Shown: in pieces, positions 1 to 10,290 of the stretch
How the letters are laid out: every line of letters starts with the position of its first letter
How positions within the stretch are numbered: the stretch's first letter is position 1
Source of the DNA: Monoplex corrugatus
Lineage: Eukaryota > Mollusca > Gastropoda > Littorinimorpha > Ranellidae
Assembly (NCBI GenBank): GCA_030674185.1
Contig: CM060307.1
Span: 73,069,699-73,133,698, forward strand
Reading direction: 5' to 3'
DNA: 64,000 nt
Program-made: the position numbers and the translations under genes
Notes under the pieces: generated by a model
The model's database searches: none
Told to the model about the DNA's origin: nothing
What the model saw: only the letters and a program-made list of their open reading frames with translations

Positions 1-198
1 GGGCCTGGTTAACGTCTGGACGTGTTATTATTGTAAGCGTCGAGTGCAGCTCTGCCATGCAATCTCAGTCCTCGATAGAATTCCAGAGCATTATCGTCAT
101 CCTCCTCCTCGTAACACTGTAATATTGTCCTGGCCTCTGTAGCCATGAAAATTCGTAGAAAATGGGGCAGAGAGAAAATTGTCGGTGTCCAAACGCAG

Positions 199-485
199 GT
201 ACGAGGGCCTGGCTATGCTGCTCCTGTACGGTGTCTACATCCTTCTCATGTACTTCAACCGGCGTCTGGAGAATCGAGCCATCAGTGCTGTGGACGCTAT
301 CAAAACTCGCTGGAGGGGCCACGGGGTCCCCACGGATCACGGGGAAAAGGAGACCCTGCTGGGAGATTCTGGAACACACAAAAAGGTGGCGGCGGTGGGT
401 TCGGGTGTGGTTCCTACCACTTCTGAGGAAGCGGAGACAGGATTCAGTTCCTCTGGCGGTGGGGATAAAAATAATGAGACAGAAG
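199..485 (+). CDS. SLC24A (NCKX): NCKX exon a (TM segment and cytoplasmic loop)
   Basis: The acceptor is CCAAACGCAG before 199 and the donor is GTGAGT at 486. The exon enters with the last base of a split codon, reads [20 protein letters not shown] and then an acidic, Ser/Gly-rich loop ending NNETEG, and leaves one base (G). That base is completed by AC at 3106 to give Asp. Confidence 0.9.
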
Positions 486-852
486 GTGAGTGATTGTGGC
501 TGGATGGGACAGGATGGATGGATGGATGGATGTGGATGGATGGATGGATGGATGGATGGACGGATGGATGGGATAGGAGATGATAGGATTGGATTGGATT
601 GGATGGATGGATGGATGGATGGGGTAGAATTGGATTGGATGGATGGATAGATGGGTGTGTGGGTGGGTGGGTGGATGGATGGATGGACAGATGGATGGAC
701 AGATGATGGAGATGGATGGATGAGATGAATGGATGGACGGATGGGTGGGATAGGATTGGATTGGATTGGATTGATGGATGGATGGATGATGGGATAGAAT
801 GGGATTGGATGGATGGATAGATGGGTGTGTGGGCGGATGGGTGGATGGATGG

Positions 853-888
<36 letters not shown>

Positions 889-3424
889 ATGGATGGATGG
901 ATAAATGGATGGATGGATGGATGGATGGATGGATGATGGATGGATGGATGGATGGATGGCGAATGAGTGAATGGACGGATGGATGGACGAATGGACGGAT
1001 TGATGGACGAATGGGTAAATGGATGAAAGAATGAATGATTGGAATAACGGATGGCTGATTGAATGGATGGATAGGTTGATGGGTAGACAAGTAATGCTGC
1101 ACAGATGAGTAATTTCCCCAGAGAAATGGCATGATGGATTTGGGATGTTTGATTTATGTTAGATGACAATAGAAAGAAAACAACTGCCACCTGCCTTGGG
1201 GTCCATAAGAACCTTCTTTGTTCAAGACCTATGGGAGGGTCCCCTAGAACTTTTCTTTCTCCCCATCTTTTCCACATTTATTTTTCTTCCAATAGCATTG
1301 TATTCCTCGAAGGACTGTGTTTCGTTGATGTTGTTTCAGACCATCAGTTCATTTTGTCGTGTCTTTGTTGTTGTTTTCTTCTTTTTTTTGTCGTTGTTGT
1401 TGTTTGTTTTTTATTTTGTTTTGTTTGCTTGTTTTTTTAAAAACTTTTTTTTTTTTTTTTTTTTCTTGTTTGCTTGTGTTGTTTCCGTTTCCCTTTATGT
1501 TTGGTCTTACCATTGCAGGGGAGGTAATCCTGCTTTCCCTTTCTTGGAGCTTAGAAGAAATACCTGCACTTATCATCTCACGTTTGGGGGGATATTAAAG
1601 CGATAGCGTGGTGGCCTCCACAAATAAAGATAATGGTGATGGTCCGGTTACCGTGTTCTTGTACCCACATGATTGCGGGTACCTTTTGTTGTTGTTGGTG
1701 GTGGTGGTGTGTTTTCCTTTCTTTCTTTCTTTCTTCCTTTCTTTCCGTTTCATTTCTTTTCTTTTCCTTCCTTCCTTCCTTTCTTTCTTTCATAAAGCCG
1801 TGGACTCAAGATCTAATCAATATTCCGAGTTCATTCCCATCCCAGGACCTTCTGACTAAAGTCCAACATTTCCTGCATCTGTTATGTATAGGGGGCCTAC
1901 ATCCGTTTTTCAACTTCACCTGTTATGTATAGGGGATCTACATTTGTTTTTCAACTTCACCTGTTATGTATAGGGGGCCTACATTTGTTTTTCAACTTCA
2001 CCTGTTATGTATAGGGGCCTACATTTGTTTTTCAACTTCACCTGTTATGTATAGGGGACCTACATTTGTTTTTCAACTTCACCTGTTATGTATAGGGGCC
2101 TACATTTGTTTTTCAACTTCACCTGTTAAGTATATGGGACCTACATTAGTTTTTCAACTGCACCTGTTATGTAGGCCTATAGGGGCCTACATTAGTTTTT
2201 CAACTTCACCTGTTATGTATAGGGGGCCTACATTTGTTTTTCAACTTCACCTGTTATGTATAGGGGCCTACATTTGTTTTTCAACTTCACCTGTTATGTA
2301 TAGGGGATCTACATTTGTTTTTCAACTTCACTTGTTATGTATAGGGGATCTACATTTGTTTTTCAACTTCACCTGTTATGTATAGGGGATCTACATTTGT
2401 TTTTCAACTTCACTTGTTATGTATAGGGGCCTACATTAGTTTTTCAACTGCACCTGTTATGTATAGGGGATCTACATTTGTTTTTCAACTTCACTTGTTA
2501 TGTATAGGGGATCTACATTTGTTTTTCAACTTCACCTGTTATGTATAGGGGATCTACATTTGTTTTTCAACTTCACTTGTTATGTATAGGGGCCTACATT
2601 AGTTTTTCAACTGCACCTGTTAAGTATATGGGACCTACATTAGTTTTTCAACTGCACCTGTTATGTAGGCCTATAGGGGTCTACATTTGTTTTTCAACTG
2701 CACCTGTTATGTGTAAGGGACCTACATTTATTTTTCAACGGCACCTGTTATGTATAATGGGCCTACATTTGTTTTTCAACTGCACCTGTCTTGTATAGGG
2801 GTCTACATTTGTCTTTCAACTTCACCTGTTATGTATAGGAGTCTACATTTGTTTTTCAGCTGCACCTGTTATGTATAGGGGGCCTACATTTGTTTTTCAG
2901 CTGCACCTGTTATGTATAGGGGTCTACCTTTGTCTTTCAACTGCATCTGTTATGTATACGGGACCTACATTTGTTTTTCAACTGCACCTGTCATGTTTAG
3001 TGGTCTACGTTTGTTTTTCAACGGCACCTGTCATGTATAGGGGTCTACGTTTGTTTTTCAACCGCACCTGTCATGTATAGGGGTTTACATTTGTTTTTCA
3101 ACCAGACAAGAAATACGAATCACCCTGGGAGATTCCAGACTCCTTCATAGGTCGTGTGTACTGGGTGGCTACCATCCCACTGCGAGCTTTGTGTTACTTC
3201 ACAGTGCCAGACTGCAGAAGGGGAGGGGTGTGGAGGAAACTGTACCCCCTCACTTTCCTCACCTCTGTCGTCTGGATCGCTGGCTTCACCTATGTCATGG
3301 TGTGGATGGTCACTATTGCCGGTAGGAATCAGCCTTTCCTCTGTGATTTAGTGTATTTGCTTGAGTATATGCGTGTGCGTGTGTCAGTGCTTGTGTGCAT
3401 GGTTGAGTGCGTGTCGTCTATGTG

Positions 3425-3482
<58 letters not shown>

Positions 3483-3924
3483 CGCGCGCGCGCGGTGTGT
3501 GTGTATGTCTGTGTGTATGCCTGGGTGTATGTGAGTGCCTGCGTGTGTTTAAATGTATGTTTTCTTTTTATTAACTTGCATTTTCCTTTGAACAGGGGTG
3601 GGGTGGGTGGGGGTTGGGTGGTCTATTTGGTAACAGTGGATTTACTATGTGAAATTCGGGCAACTCGCCCCCATCCACCCACCTGTCGAGAGAGTGCGTC
3701 GCCGCGGTGCAGCGCCCTTTTAATATCTTTTTTTTTTTCCTATGTGCATGCATTTCTGTTAATCTATGAAAATGGATTTTTCTGTAGATGTTTGCAGGAG
3801 ACAATTTCCTTGTTGCGGTACGCGAAGTATGTCCTGTACACATAGGACCTTGGTTTATCGTCTTGTCTGTCAGTGTGTATGCGTGTGTGCGTATGTGTTT
3901 GTATATATATTATACGAGTATATG

Positions 3925-3976
<52 letters not shown>

Positions 3977-4028
3977 TATGTGTTGTATATTATATACGGT
4001 TATACTCTGTGTGTGTGTGTGTGTGTGT

Positions 4029-4075
<47 letters not shown>

Positions 4076-4335
4076 TGTGTGTTTATAATTGTGTGTGTGT
4101 GCATGTGTGTGTGCGTGCTTTGTGTTGTGGTGTGTGTTGCATGTGAGCGCCCGCTCGCTCGTATGTGTAGGCCTATGTGGTGTGTGTGCGTGTGTATGTA
4201 TGTATGTTGTGTGTCAACGGTTCTGCGTGCATGTGTATGCGTATGTGAGAGAGCGAGAAAGAGAGAGACAGAGACAGAGAGAGAGACAAGAGAGAGAGAC
4301 AGAGACACAGAAACAAGACACAGGGAGACACGGGG

Positions 4336-4397
<62 letters not shown>

Positions 4398-6157
4398 GGA
4401 CGGACGGACGGACAGACAGACAGACAGAAGAGTGCATGTTGTCAGAAACCACAACGATACGAACAGAAGTAGCACTTAAAGATCCATTCAGTCAGTTATG
4501 ACTATGGGGGTTCCGCAGGTGATGCTCTCTCCATACCTGACACTGTGATGGGTTTAACTCTGCTGGCGGCTGGCACCAGTCTCCCCGACTGCTTGGCTAG
4601 CATCCTCGTCTCCAGGGATGGTAGGCAGCATCCTTGCTACTATAGAGCATATTCATTGTCATTGTCATTGTAATTGTCATTGTTGTTATCACTGCTGCTG
4701 CTACCTCGTCGTCGTAATCATAGACGTAGTTGGTATCGTCTGTGTCATCATTTTCAGCATTTATTTATAGTCGTCATTGTCACCACAATTATTAAAAAAA
4801 ATATTGTAGGCCTAATTATTATTATATCATCCTCGCTAACATTGTGGTCATCATCACGAACACCATCCTAAGAGTTATAAATCATCATGGATTCATTCAT
4901 TCATTAATTCATTTATTCATTCATCCATTCATTCATTTAACTAATTTTTGTCTAGTTATTTGTTTATTTGTTTGTTTGTCTGTTTATTTCATTCCTTTGC
5001 TTATTTTTGCATGGCGCTGTTTTCCAAGCTATATGGACACATTGCGCATTTCACACATTCAGACGTCTTGATGGAGCATAGAGAACTCAAGCATTTAGGC
5101 GACCTGACCACGTTTTACAATGTTGTTGCACAGTATGCGTCTGTGGTGGGCGTGCATGCTTAGGTTATTTTTATGCCTCCATAAGCCAGCCACTAACATG
5201 GTTTACAGATTCTTTAAAGTGCATATTTGATACTCTGCATGGGTTTACACGCGAAAAGGCGTTTAGACACTGGCAAGTCTTCAGACATATTTACCTGGGA
5301 GATAAAAAAAAAATATTATCTGCTCTTTGCCCACTAGGCGGAGGTGTATAGGCGGATCGAACCCAGGGTCTTTCGACTAGAAGTCCGACATTTGCCGCGC
5401 CCGTCATGTATACAGTTACCACGTAACCCGTCATGATTATCATCGTCGTCATTTTCATTAATCCTGTCATCGTCGTCACTATAACTGGCATCATTCTCGC
5501 CACTGTCCTGTTGCCTGGATCATGATGGAAACAGCTTCAGGAAACTGTTAAAAGAATCTGCATGATGCCGAAATTAATGGTAGATACCACTTTGCATGAT
5601 TCATCCCCATTGTCAAATTCATCATTATCGTAACAATCGCTGATTTTTTCAATAGTCTACTTCAATTATTCTTTCTACTGCTACTACTGCTGCAGCTGCT
5701 ACTACGATCACTGCTACTACTACTTCTACTCCTGCTCCTCCTCCTGCTACTATTATTATTATTATCAATACTGCTACCATTACTTACACTACTCTCACGA
5801 CGACAACGACAATGATAAATAATGCTGCAATTCTGATGACGATGATTACGATTATCATCACCTTTTTTAGTCAAAAAAAGAACAATAATAAAAACATGAT
5901 GCCCCAGTCACACTCTAACAATTCCCTTTTAATACAACAATTTACCAGAAAATCCAGGTTTTTGCACTTCTTCTAGGTCACTCTAATCTTGAAGCGGCTC
6001 CAGCTGAAATAAAACTTGACGTGTATCGAGGACAACGGTAGATTGTCACATCAGCGAAATTCCAGGAGGAAATAGCCGACTTGAAAAAGTAGGCCTACAG
6101 TTCAAAAACATTCCTCGAAAAAGCTGCTCTCTCTCTCTCTCCCTTTTCTTTGTTTCT

Positions 6158-6250
<93 letters not shown>

Positions 6251-6451
6251 TTTCTTTTTGTTTTTGTAATTCCGTGTGACTTTGACCTTAGATGTTTACT
6301 TTCCAAACTTATGCTTTTTTGAGGTATTAACCATCCACAGCTTTGACTGCATATGGTGAAGGTCCACCCATAAAAACCTAGAAAAATTTTGTTCACAAAT
6401 ATTGTCACAAACAGGCAGACAGACACGCACACTTACATGCACACGCGAGCG

Positions 6452-6540
<89 letters not shown>

Positions 6541-7047
6541 CACCTCTGGTCGATATGAAATAATCTCACCACCACCACCACCACCTATATCAAAAAGACG
6601 AAGGCTGCAAAAAGGACGAAGGCAACGATGACAACGTCAACGACAAGGACAGAAATAACACCACCCGAACACATCCACTACACAACAACAAACACATGAT
6701 CATTCAACTCTGTGGCAGGATACGGAGACATGGCGGTATCCAACTCCATAGGTAGCAACGTGTTCGACATCCTTCTCGGCTTAGGTCTTCCCTGGTTGAT
6801 AGAGACAGCCGCCATTAAGAAAGGGGACGAAGCTTTGGAGATCAGCAGCTCTGGCCTACTCTATTCCTCGCTGACTCTGCTGGCCACAGTTGTCTTTATT
6901 CTCGTCTCTATCACCATCAACAGGTGGCGCCTTACTAAAGGTTATGGCGTCGTGTGCATGGTGGCTTATGTGGTGGTGATCACGTTGTCCAGCCTGTACG
7001 AACTCAATGTGTTTGCTGATCTGAACCCACCGACTTGTCCGCGGTGA
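199..7047 (+). CDS. SLC24A (NCKX): K+-dependent Na+/Ca2+ exchanger (NCKX, SLC24 family), 3' half, four exons
   Basis: NCKX proteins are plasma- or organelle-membrane antiporters that export Ca2+ together with K+ in exchange for Na+. Four exons (199-485, 3106-3321, 4519-4620, 6719-7047) join with matching phases into about 310 residues ending at TGA 7045-7047. Visible parts are a TM segment with [14 protein letters not shown], a charged cytoplasmic loop, the post-loop block with [19 protein letters not shown], hydrophobic helices ending MVWMVTIAG, and the alpha-2 repeat with [17 protein letters not shown] and [19 protein letters not shown]. The last ends in the Asp that the family uses for ion binding. 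The tail [15 protein letters not shown] resembles the NCKX3/4 C-terminus. The 5' exons with the alpha-1 repeat lie outside the window. Introns are full of tandem repeats. The subfamily (NCKX3/4-like) is inferred. Confidence 0.93.
486..1879. repeat. NCKX intron with (GGAT)n array, T-rich block and pyrimidine tracts
   Basis: About 510-1090 is an imperfect GGAT/GGATT tetranucleotide array. It produces long repeat-encoded open frames on both strands (IHPS and GWMD repeats) that are not genes. 1380-1465 is T-rich with a run of about 20 T, and 1710-1790 is a TTTC/TTCC tract. No coding signal was seen. Confidence 0.85.
1880..3105 (+). repeat. 41-bp minisatellite, about 30 copies, ending at an exon acceptor
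   Basis: The unit reads roughly CCTGTTATGTATAGGGG, then a two-base variable spot, CTACATTTGTTTTTCAAC and TTCA. I count 30 head-to-tail copies with single-base variants (TTCAC, TGCAC or CGGCAC after CAAC). A distinctive pair of variants (AAGTATATGGGACC followed by ATGTAGGCCTATAGGGG) occurs at about 2126 and again at about 2620, pointing to a higher-order duplication of roughly 12 units. The last copy runs into the splice acceptor at 3105. Confidence 0.95.
3106..3321 (+). CDS. SLC24A (NCKX): NCKX exon b (post-loop membrane segments)
   Basis: The acceptor TTTGTTTTTCAACCAG ends at 3105 and the donor GTAGGA begins at 3322. The exon reads [20 protein letters not shown] followed by [32 protein letters not shown] and MVWMVTIAG, the conserved block after the NCKX cytoplasmic loop. 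It leaves one base (G), completed by GT at 4519. Confidence 0.92.
3322..4518. repeat. NCKX intron: (GT)n and (GA)n microsatellites
   Basis: (GT)n with GCGC interruptions lies at 3428-3555 and again at about 3925-4130. A GA/GACA purine array lies at 4250-4430 and ends in GGAC and AGAC repeats. The sequence between is unremarkable. Open frames here are cysteine/valine or arginine/glutamate repeats from the microsatellites. Confidence 0.9.
4519..4620 (+). CDS. SLC24A (NCKX): NCKX exon c (alpha-2 repeat, first part)
   Basis: The acceptor GGTTCCGCAG ends at 4518 and the donor GTAGGC begins at 4621. The 102-bp exon encodes [20 protein letters not shown] then [15 protein letters not shown], the start of the second alpha repeat of the cation/Ca2+ exchanger fold. 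Entry and exit phases match exons b and d. Confidence 0.92.
4621..6718. other. NCKX intron holding a SINE and microsatellites
   Basis: Trinucleotide-rich sequence at 4670-4860 and 5430-5870 (ATC/TAC/CTG), TTCA tetranucleotides at 4888-4940, the SINE at 5110-5406, a long (CT)n at 6128-6245 and a (CA)n at 6452-6536. Nothing coding was seen. Confidence 0.8.
5110..5406 (-). mobile_element. tRNA-derived SINE, family 1
   Basis: Read on the minus strand it starts TGACGGGCGCGG and has a Pol III B-box (GGGTTCGATCC). The body is CTCCCAGGTAAATATGTCTG, GCGTGTAAACCCATGCAGAG and a GGCTTATGGAGGCAT block. The same order occurs at 41930-42235 on the plus strand and at 56392-56590 and 61190-61650 on the minus strand. 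The body resembles a SINE common in mollusc genomes (from memory, not searched). Confidence 0.75.
6719..7047 (+). CDS. SLC24A (NCKX): NCKX terminal exon d (alpha-2 repeat core, last TM helices, stop)
   Basis: The acceptor CTCTGTGGCAG ends at 6718. The exon continues the alpha-2 repeat with [20 protein letters not shown], then [12 protein letters not shown], two further hydrophobic helices ([20 protein letters not shown] and a [14 protein letters not shown] segment) and a short lumenal/extracellular tail ending TCPR and TGA. The motif SNVFD carries the acidic ion-coordinating residue of the family. Confidence 0.94.
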
Positions 7048-7289
7048 CAGAGTATCGTTCGTTTTTTGTTTTTTTTGTTTTTTGTTTTCGTTTTTTTTTT
7101 TCTGATGCTCATAGAATTCAAGTTTCTGATCGCAGTGACGCCATATTGAAAACAAAAACAAAAAGTTGAAAAACAAAACAAAACAAAAACAAACAAGCAA
7201 AATACCCAACAACAAAAACCCTGAAGCCAAAGAATTGACAGTTTTTGTCTTCTCTGTTTAACTTAAGTCGTCCATCCTCCTTTAATTAA
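7048..7289. other. NCKX 3' UTR, start
   Basis: T-rich then A-rich low-complexity sequence (TTTTGTTTT runs and AAACAAAA runs) directly after the stop. No clean AATAAA was found before the MITE at 7290, so the transcript end is not defined. Confidence 0.5.
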
Positions 7290-7571
7290 CCCTTTGACTC
7301 CTGCACCCTGTCCACCAGCATCTTGTATTGCCAACCATGCTATCAAGGCAAAAACTTAACCCTTTGACTCCCTCACCTTGGATAGGGTGAGGGAATCAAA
7401 CGGTTACGTTTTTGCAGTTGTTACAATGTTAGAGTGCGGGAGTCAAAGGGTTAAAGAAAAGTTATAATTTTACAAGAAATAATAAGCTGGTGGATAGGGT
7501 GAGGGAATCAAAGGGTTACTTTTTTGCAGTTGTTGCTATGCTAGATACCGTAGAGTGCCGGAGTCAAAGGG
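7290..7571. mobile_element. Palindromic piggyBac-type MITE, with partial second copy
   Basis: A left TTAA (7286-7289) is followed by CCCTTTGACTCCTGCACC. The right end GGAGTCAAAGGG-TTAA lies at 7451-7454. A further half copy with the same right end, including the shared flank TTAAAGAAAAGTTATAATTT, ends at 7571 before TTAA 7572-7575. TTAA flanks and CCCTTT ends are the hallmark of piggyBac-class elements. No ORF is present. Confidence 0.85.
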
Positions 7572-8744
7572 TTAAAGAAAAGTTATAATTTTTAATAATA
7601 CAGAAAAGAATAGGGGCGAGGGAAGGAGACTGCGCAGATCGGCATTTTAGGTGATGTGTGAATTGGAGAGTACATGTGTGTATACGTGTGTGTTTGTGTG
7701 TGTATGTGTGTGTGTGCGCGTGCGCAGGTACATGCCCATTGATCGTATGTTATTGTGTAATCATGATAATCAAAGGCATATGTGTTTGCATGAATTGACG
7801 TTGCTATTAGCTATTCATTTGTATAATGTAGTAGGCCCACTGCATGTTTTCTGCTATCTGCGTGTGTGCAAGCATGTCAGTGTGAGCGTTTGCCTCCGCA
7901 TGCGCATGCGTGCGTGTGTGTGTGTGTGTGTGCAGATAACAGGACTGGGAACACCATGTTCTATCAAGTGAAATGCTTCATTTGTGTCGATTTTTAAAAG
8001 TAAACAGCTCAATCAAATCATACTTTTAGCTTGACATGGACAGATTTCGTCGATATGCTTTGACTACGTTTAAACTTGGAGTGTCAGATGCTACAGTTGG
8101 TTGATGGTTAATTCTTTTTATTTTTTTATTTTTTTTTTGACAGTTCGTAGTTAGTCACTTGCTTGGTTGGCTTATGGCTTGACTAGTTACTTGGTAGGTT
8201 GTGATTGCGAGTTGTGTTTTGTTTGTTTGTTTTGTTTTGTTTTGTTTGATGTGACATTTAACGAGAATGCCCTAATAACTTAATAAGTCAATTGTCATAG
8301 CTCTTTAAAACTTTACGCACACCTGGATCAATGGCTCTTAATCTAATTACAACACTGCGTACAGATATTACGATTTCAATCGTTATGACCACATGTTGTG
8401 CGCCATAGTTCCAAACGCCATAGCCTTGAAGAGCAGCACACTTTCATGAAAAGTGAATTCCATAAAAGATGTTCTGGTGCAGATACATTGAAAAAACTGC
8501 AAAGTATGAGGGATACAAGCTCTCTCGCAGTCTGCCATTTATATATTCGGGTATCATTCTGTAAATCGGGACGAAATGACATTAAAGAAACCAGAGTCTG
8601 GGGAGGTCAGTTGAAGCTACTGACAGAGAAAAAAATATTCAGAGAAATTCTGAACGAAGACAATCGAATAATGAGCAAAGCAATCTTCATGACACTGGTA
8701 TTAGTCGTGGATCAGTTCATGGCGATATTAACATTATTTTATTT
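7572..8744. other. Intergenic stretch with short TG tracts
   Basis: TG/TGCG microsatellites at 7675-7725 and 7905-7932. The rest is unique-looking AT-rich sequence without a supported gene. A short minus-strand frame at 8376-8582 matches nothing I recognise. Confidence 0.5.
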
Positions 8745-9300
8745 GTTTGTTTGTTTAAAGCCCAGCCGACTGCATAGAGTCATATCAGGGCTATAAGCAT
8801 TTCAAAACACAATGATTCAACAAGAAAAAAAAACGAAAAGAAAATTAAGTAGGCCTACACATATCAATGCATTTGCGCACATAATCTAAGAGGATATCCC
8901 TGGCGTTGACTACTTCGTACAATTTATTGCACAGGGAATTAAAAAAACCTGAATACAAATTTAAACATAACTAAGGACACTAAAACATATGTAAAAACGA
9001 GCCTAAATCACCTAAAATTGCCTCCACATATCTCAATTCCCTAGAGCCGAAGATGCACTTAAAGCATGAACCCAATTATCAATCCTAAGAGAAAGTATGT
9101 AAGTCTTTATCGAACACATACAGATGAATGGACCAGAAAGGCAGAAATTGATAGGAAGAAATGACTGAAAGTGAGGAACAAGGCAGAAAGAAACTTTAAA
9201 GAGCGTGACGTGACAGAAATGAGGAAATTTCTAGCACAAAATTTCCAGAAAGTGGAGATACTATTTATACTGAAAGAGCCCCCAGCATTCCTATACGGGG
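8745..9300 (+). repeat. Unclassified dispersed repeat, family Rep3, copy 1
   Basis: It begins around AAAGCCCAGCCGACTGC and CATATCAGGGCT, and includes AGGACACTAA, a TAAATCACCTAAAATTGCC block and GAGGAAATTTCTAGCAC. It ends near CTGAAAGAGC. The same order recurs at 23780-24312 (plus strand) and at 55140-55712 and 55862-56350 (minus strand). No ORF and no obvious terminal repeats. Confidence 0.8.
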
Positions 9301-9317
9301 CACAATATTAACAGGTA

Positions 9318-9652
9318 AATTCAGAATGAAACATGTTGTAGCAATGTGGATCCGGCACTACCTTACTGACGATCACGAACGGGTGGGTGTCACTGTTGCA
9401 GAGACAGGTATAAGAATGAGGATGACAGCTTTTTGAATCGGATAGCTGCCATTGACGAAACCTGGACAGAAGCTATGACAATGGTCAGAATGGCACACTC
9501 CCGCCTCTCCAAGGCCTCTTTAAGTTCAAAACAAAGAAAGGCAAATTTATAGGTGTCTATGATAACAATGGTGTGGCGACAGAAACTGTTAACCAAGACT
9601 ACTACAGGGTGTTTCTTATGAAATTATGAAAACCTGCAATCCGATATAAACA
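9318..9652 (+). mobile_element. mariner-like transposase fragment (decayed)
   Basis: Two overlapping frames resemble the middle of a mariner transposase: HVVAMWIRHYLTDDHERV, then NEDDSFLNRIAAIDETW (first catalytic Asp in IDETW). After a frameshift come SEWHTP and GKFIGVYDNNGVATETVNQD with the second catalytic Asp in YDNN. N- and C-termini and terminal repeats are missing. It is bounded on the left by Rep3 and on the right by a MITE half at a TTAA. It is a relic. Confidence 0.7.
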
Positions 9653-9656
9653 TTAA

Positions 9657-9752
9657 TCCTTTGACTCCTGAACCCTAGCATCCTGTATTGCCAACCATAC
9701 TAGCAAAGCAAAACCTTAAGCCTTTGATTCCTTCACCCTATCAACCAGCTTC

Positions 9753-9802
<50 letters not shown>
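9657..9802. mobile_element. Half of a palindromic MITE fused to a (GT)n tract
   Basis: After TTAA (9653-9656) the left arm TCCTTTGACTCC runs through ACCATACTAGCAAAGC and the inner arm CCTTTGATTCCTTCACCC to CCAGCTTCCT at 9754. There, at the expected palindrome centre, it changes abruptly to (GT)n (to about 9802). The right arms are absent. Confidence 0.75.
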
Positions 9803-9804
<2 letters not shown>

Positions 9805-10063
9805 AACATTTATATAGACATATTCTGACTATTCACTGGATGACTATCATAGTTCCTTGGTTTCTTGTTTGCCTGGTTTGAGATGCCATTTGTTTGCGCG
9901 CACGAGTGGGTATTTGTGTTTGAGTTTGTGTGCGTCCATGATTGCATTCGCATTTAGGTGTGTATATGCGCGAGTGCGTGTGTATGTATGTGTGTGTTCG
10001 TTCCTTGATTTAACGTCTTTTCACTATAAGTGATATTAGACGGATAAAAATGGCATGGAGGAT

Positions 10064-10096
<33 letters not shown>

Positions 10097-10240
10097 GGAG
10101 GAGGAGGAAAAGAAGGGAACAGAGTAAGAGACAGAAAAAAAATTAAAAGGAATCGGCAAAGTCTTTAGAAAAATTATATGGATGATCAGAGAAATGAAAC
10201 TAGAACAACGCTAACATCAAATGTAAAAGAAAAATCGTCA
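9803..10240. other. TG-rich flank with shared motif and T10-G23 tract
   Basis: 9960-10000 is TG-rich. 10000-10045 carries TTAACGTCTTTTCACTATAA and ATTAGACGG, near-identical to 44290-44330. 10066-10098 is a run of ten T then 23 G, followed by AGGAGGAGG. A-rich sequence leads into the 3' end of the LINE. Confidence 0.7.
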
Positions 10241-10290
10241 TAAAAAGCAAAACAAAACAAAATAAGATAATGATAATTAAAATAATAACC

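Noticed and set aside
65..1277. Long open frames over the GGAT array (IHPS repeats on minus strand, GWMD on plus strand)
   Set aside because: They are translations of a simple tetranucleotide repeat and lie inside an NCKX intron. No splice or start context.
1966..3080. Repetitive open frame [15 protein letters not shown] over the minisatellite
   Set aside because: The 41-bp unit, not a multiple of three, gives frames by chance. The array is intronic and ends in a splice acceptor.
1880..3105. CRISPR-like array
   Set aside because: The units are directly adjacent with no unique spacers, in a eukaryotic intron.
3400..4475. Cys/Val, Thr/His and Arg/Glu repeat proteins over (GT)n, (CA)n and (GA)n here and at many other loci
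   Set aside because: Pure microsatellite translations with no conserved content.
6856..7230. Minus-strand frame antisense to NCKX exon d
   Set aside because: Shadow of a conserved exon; its own sequence has no family features.
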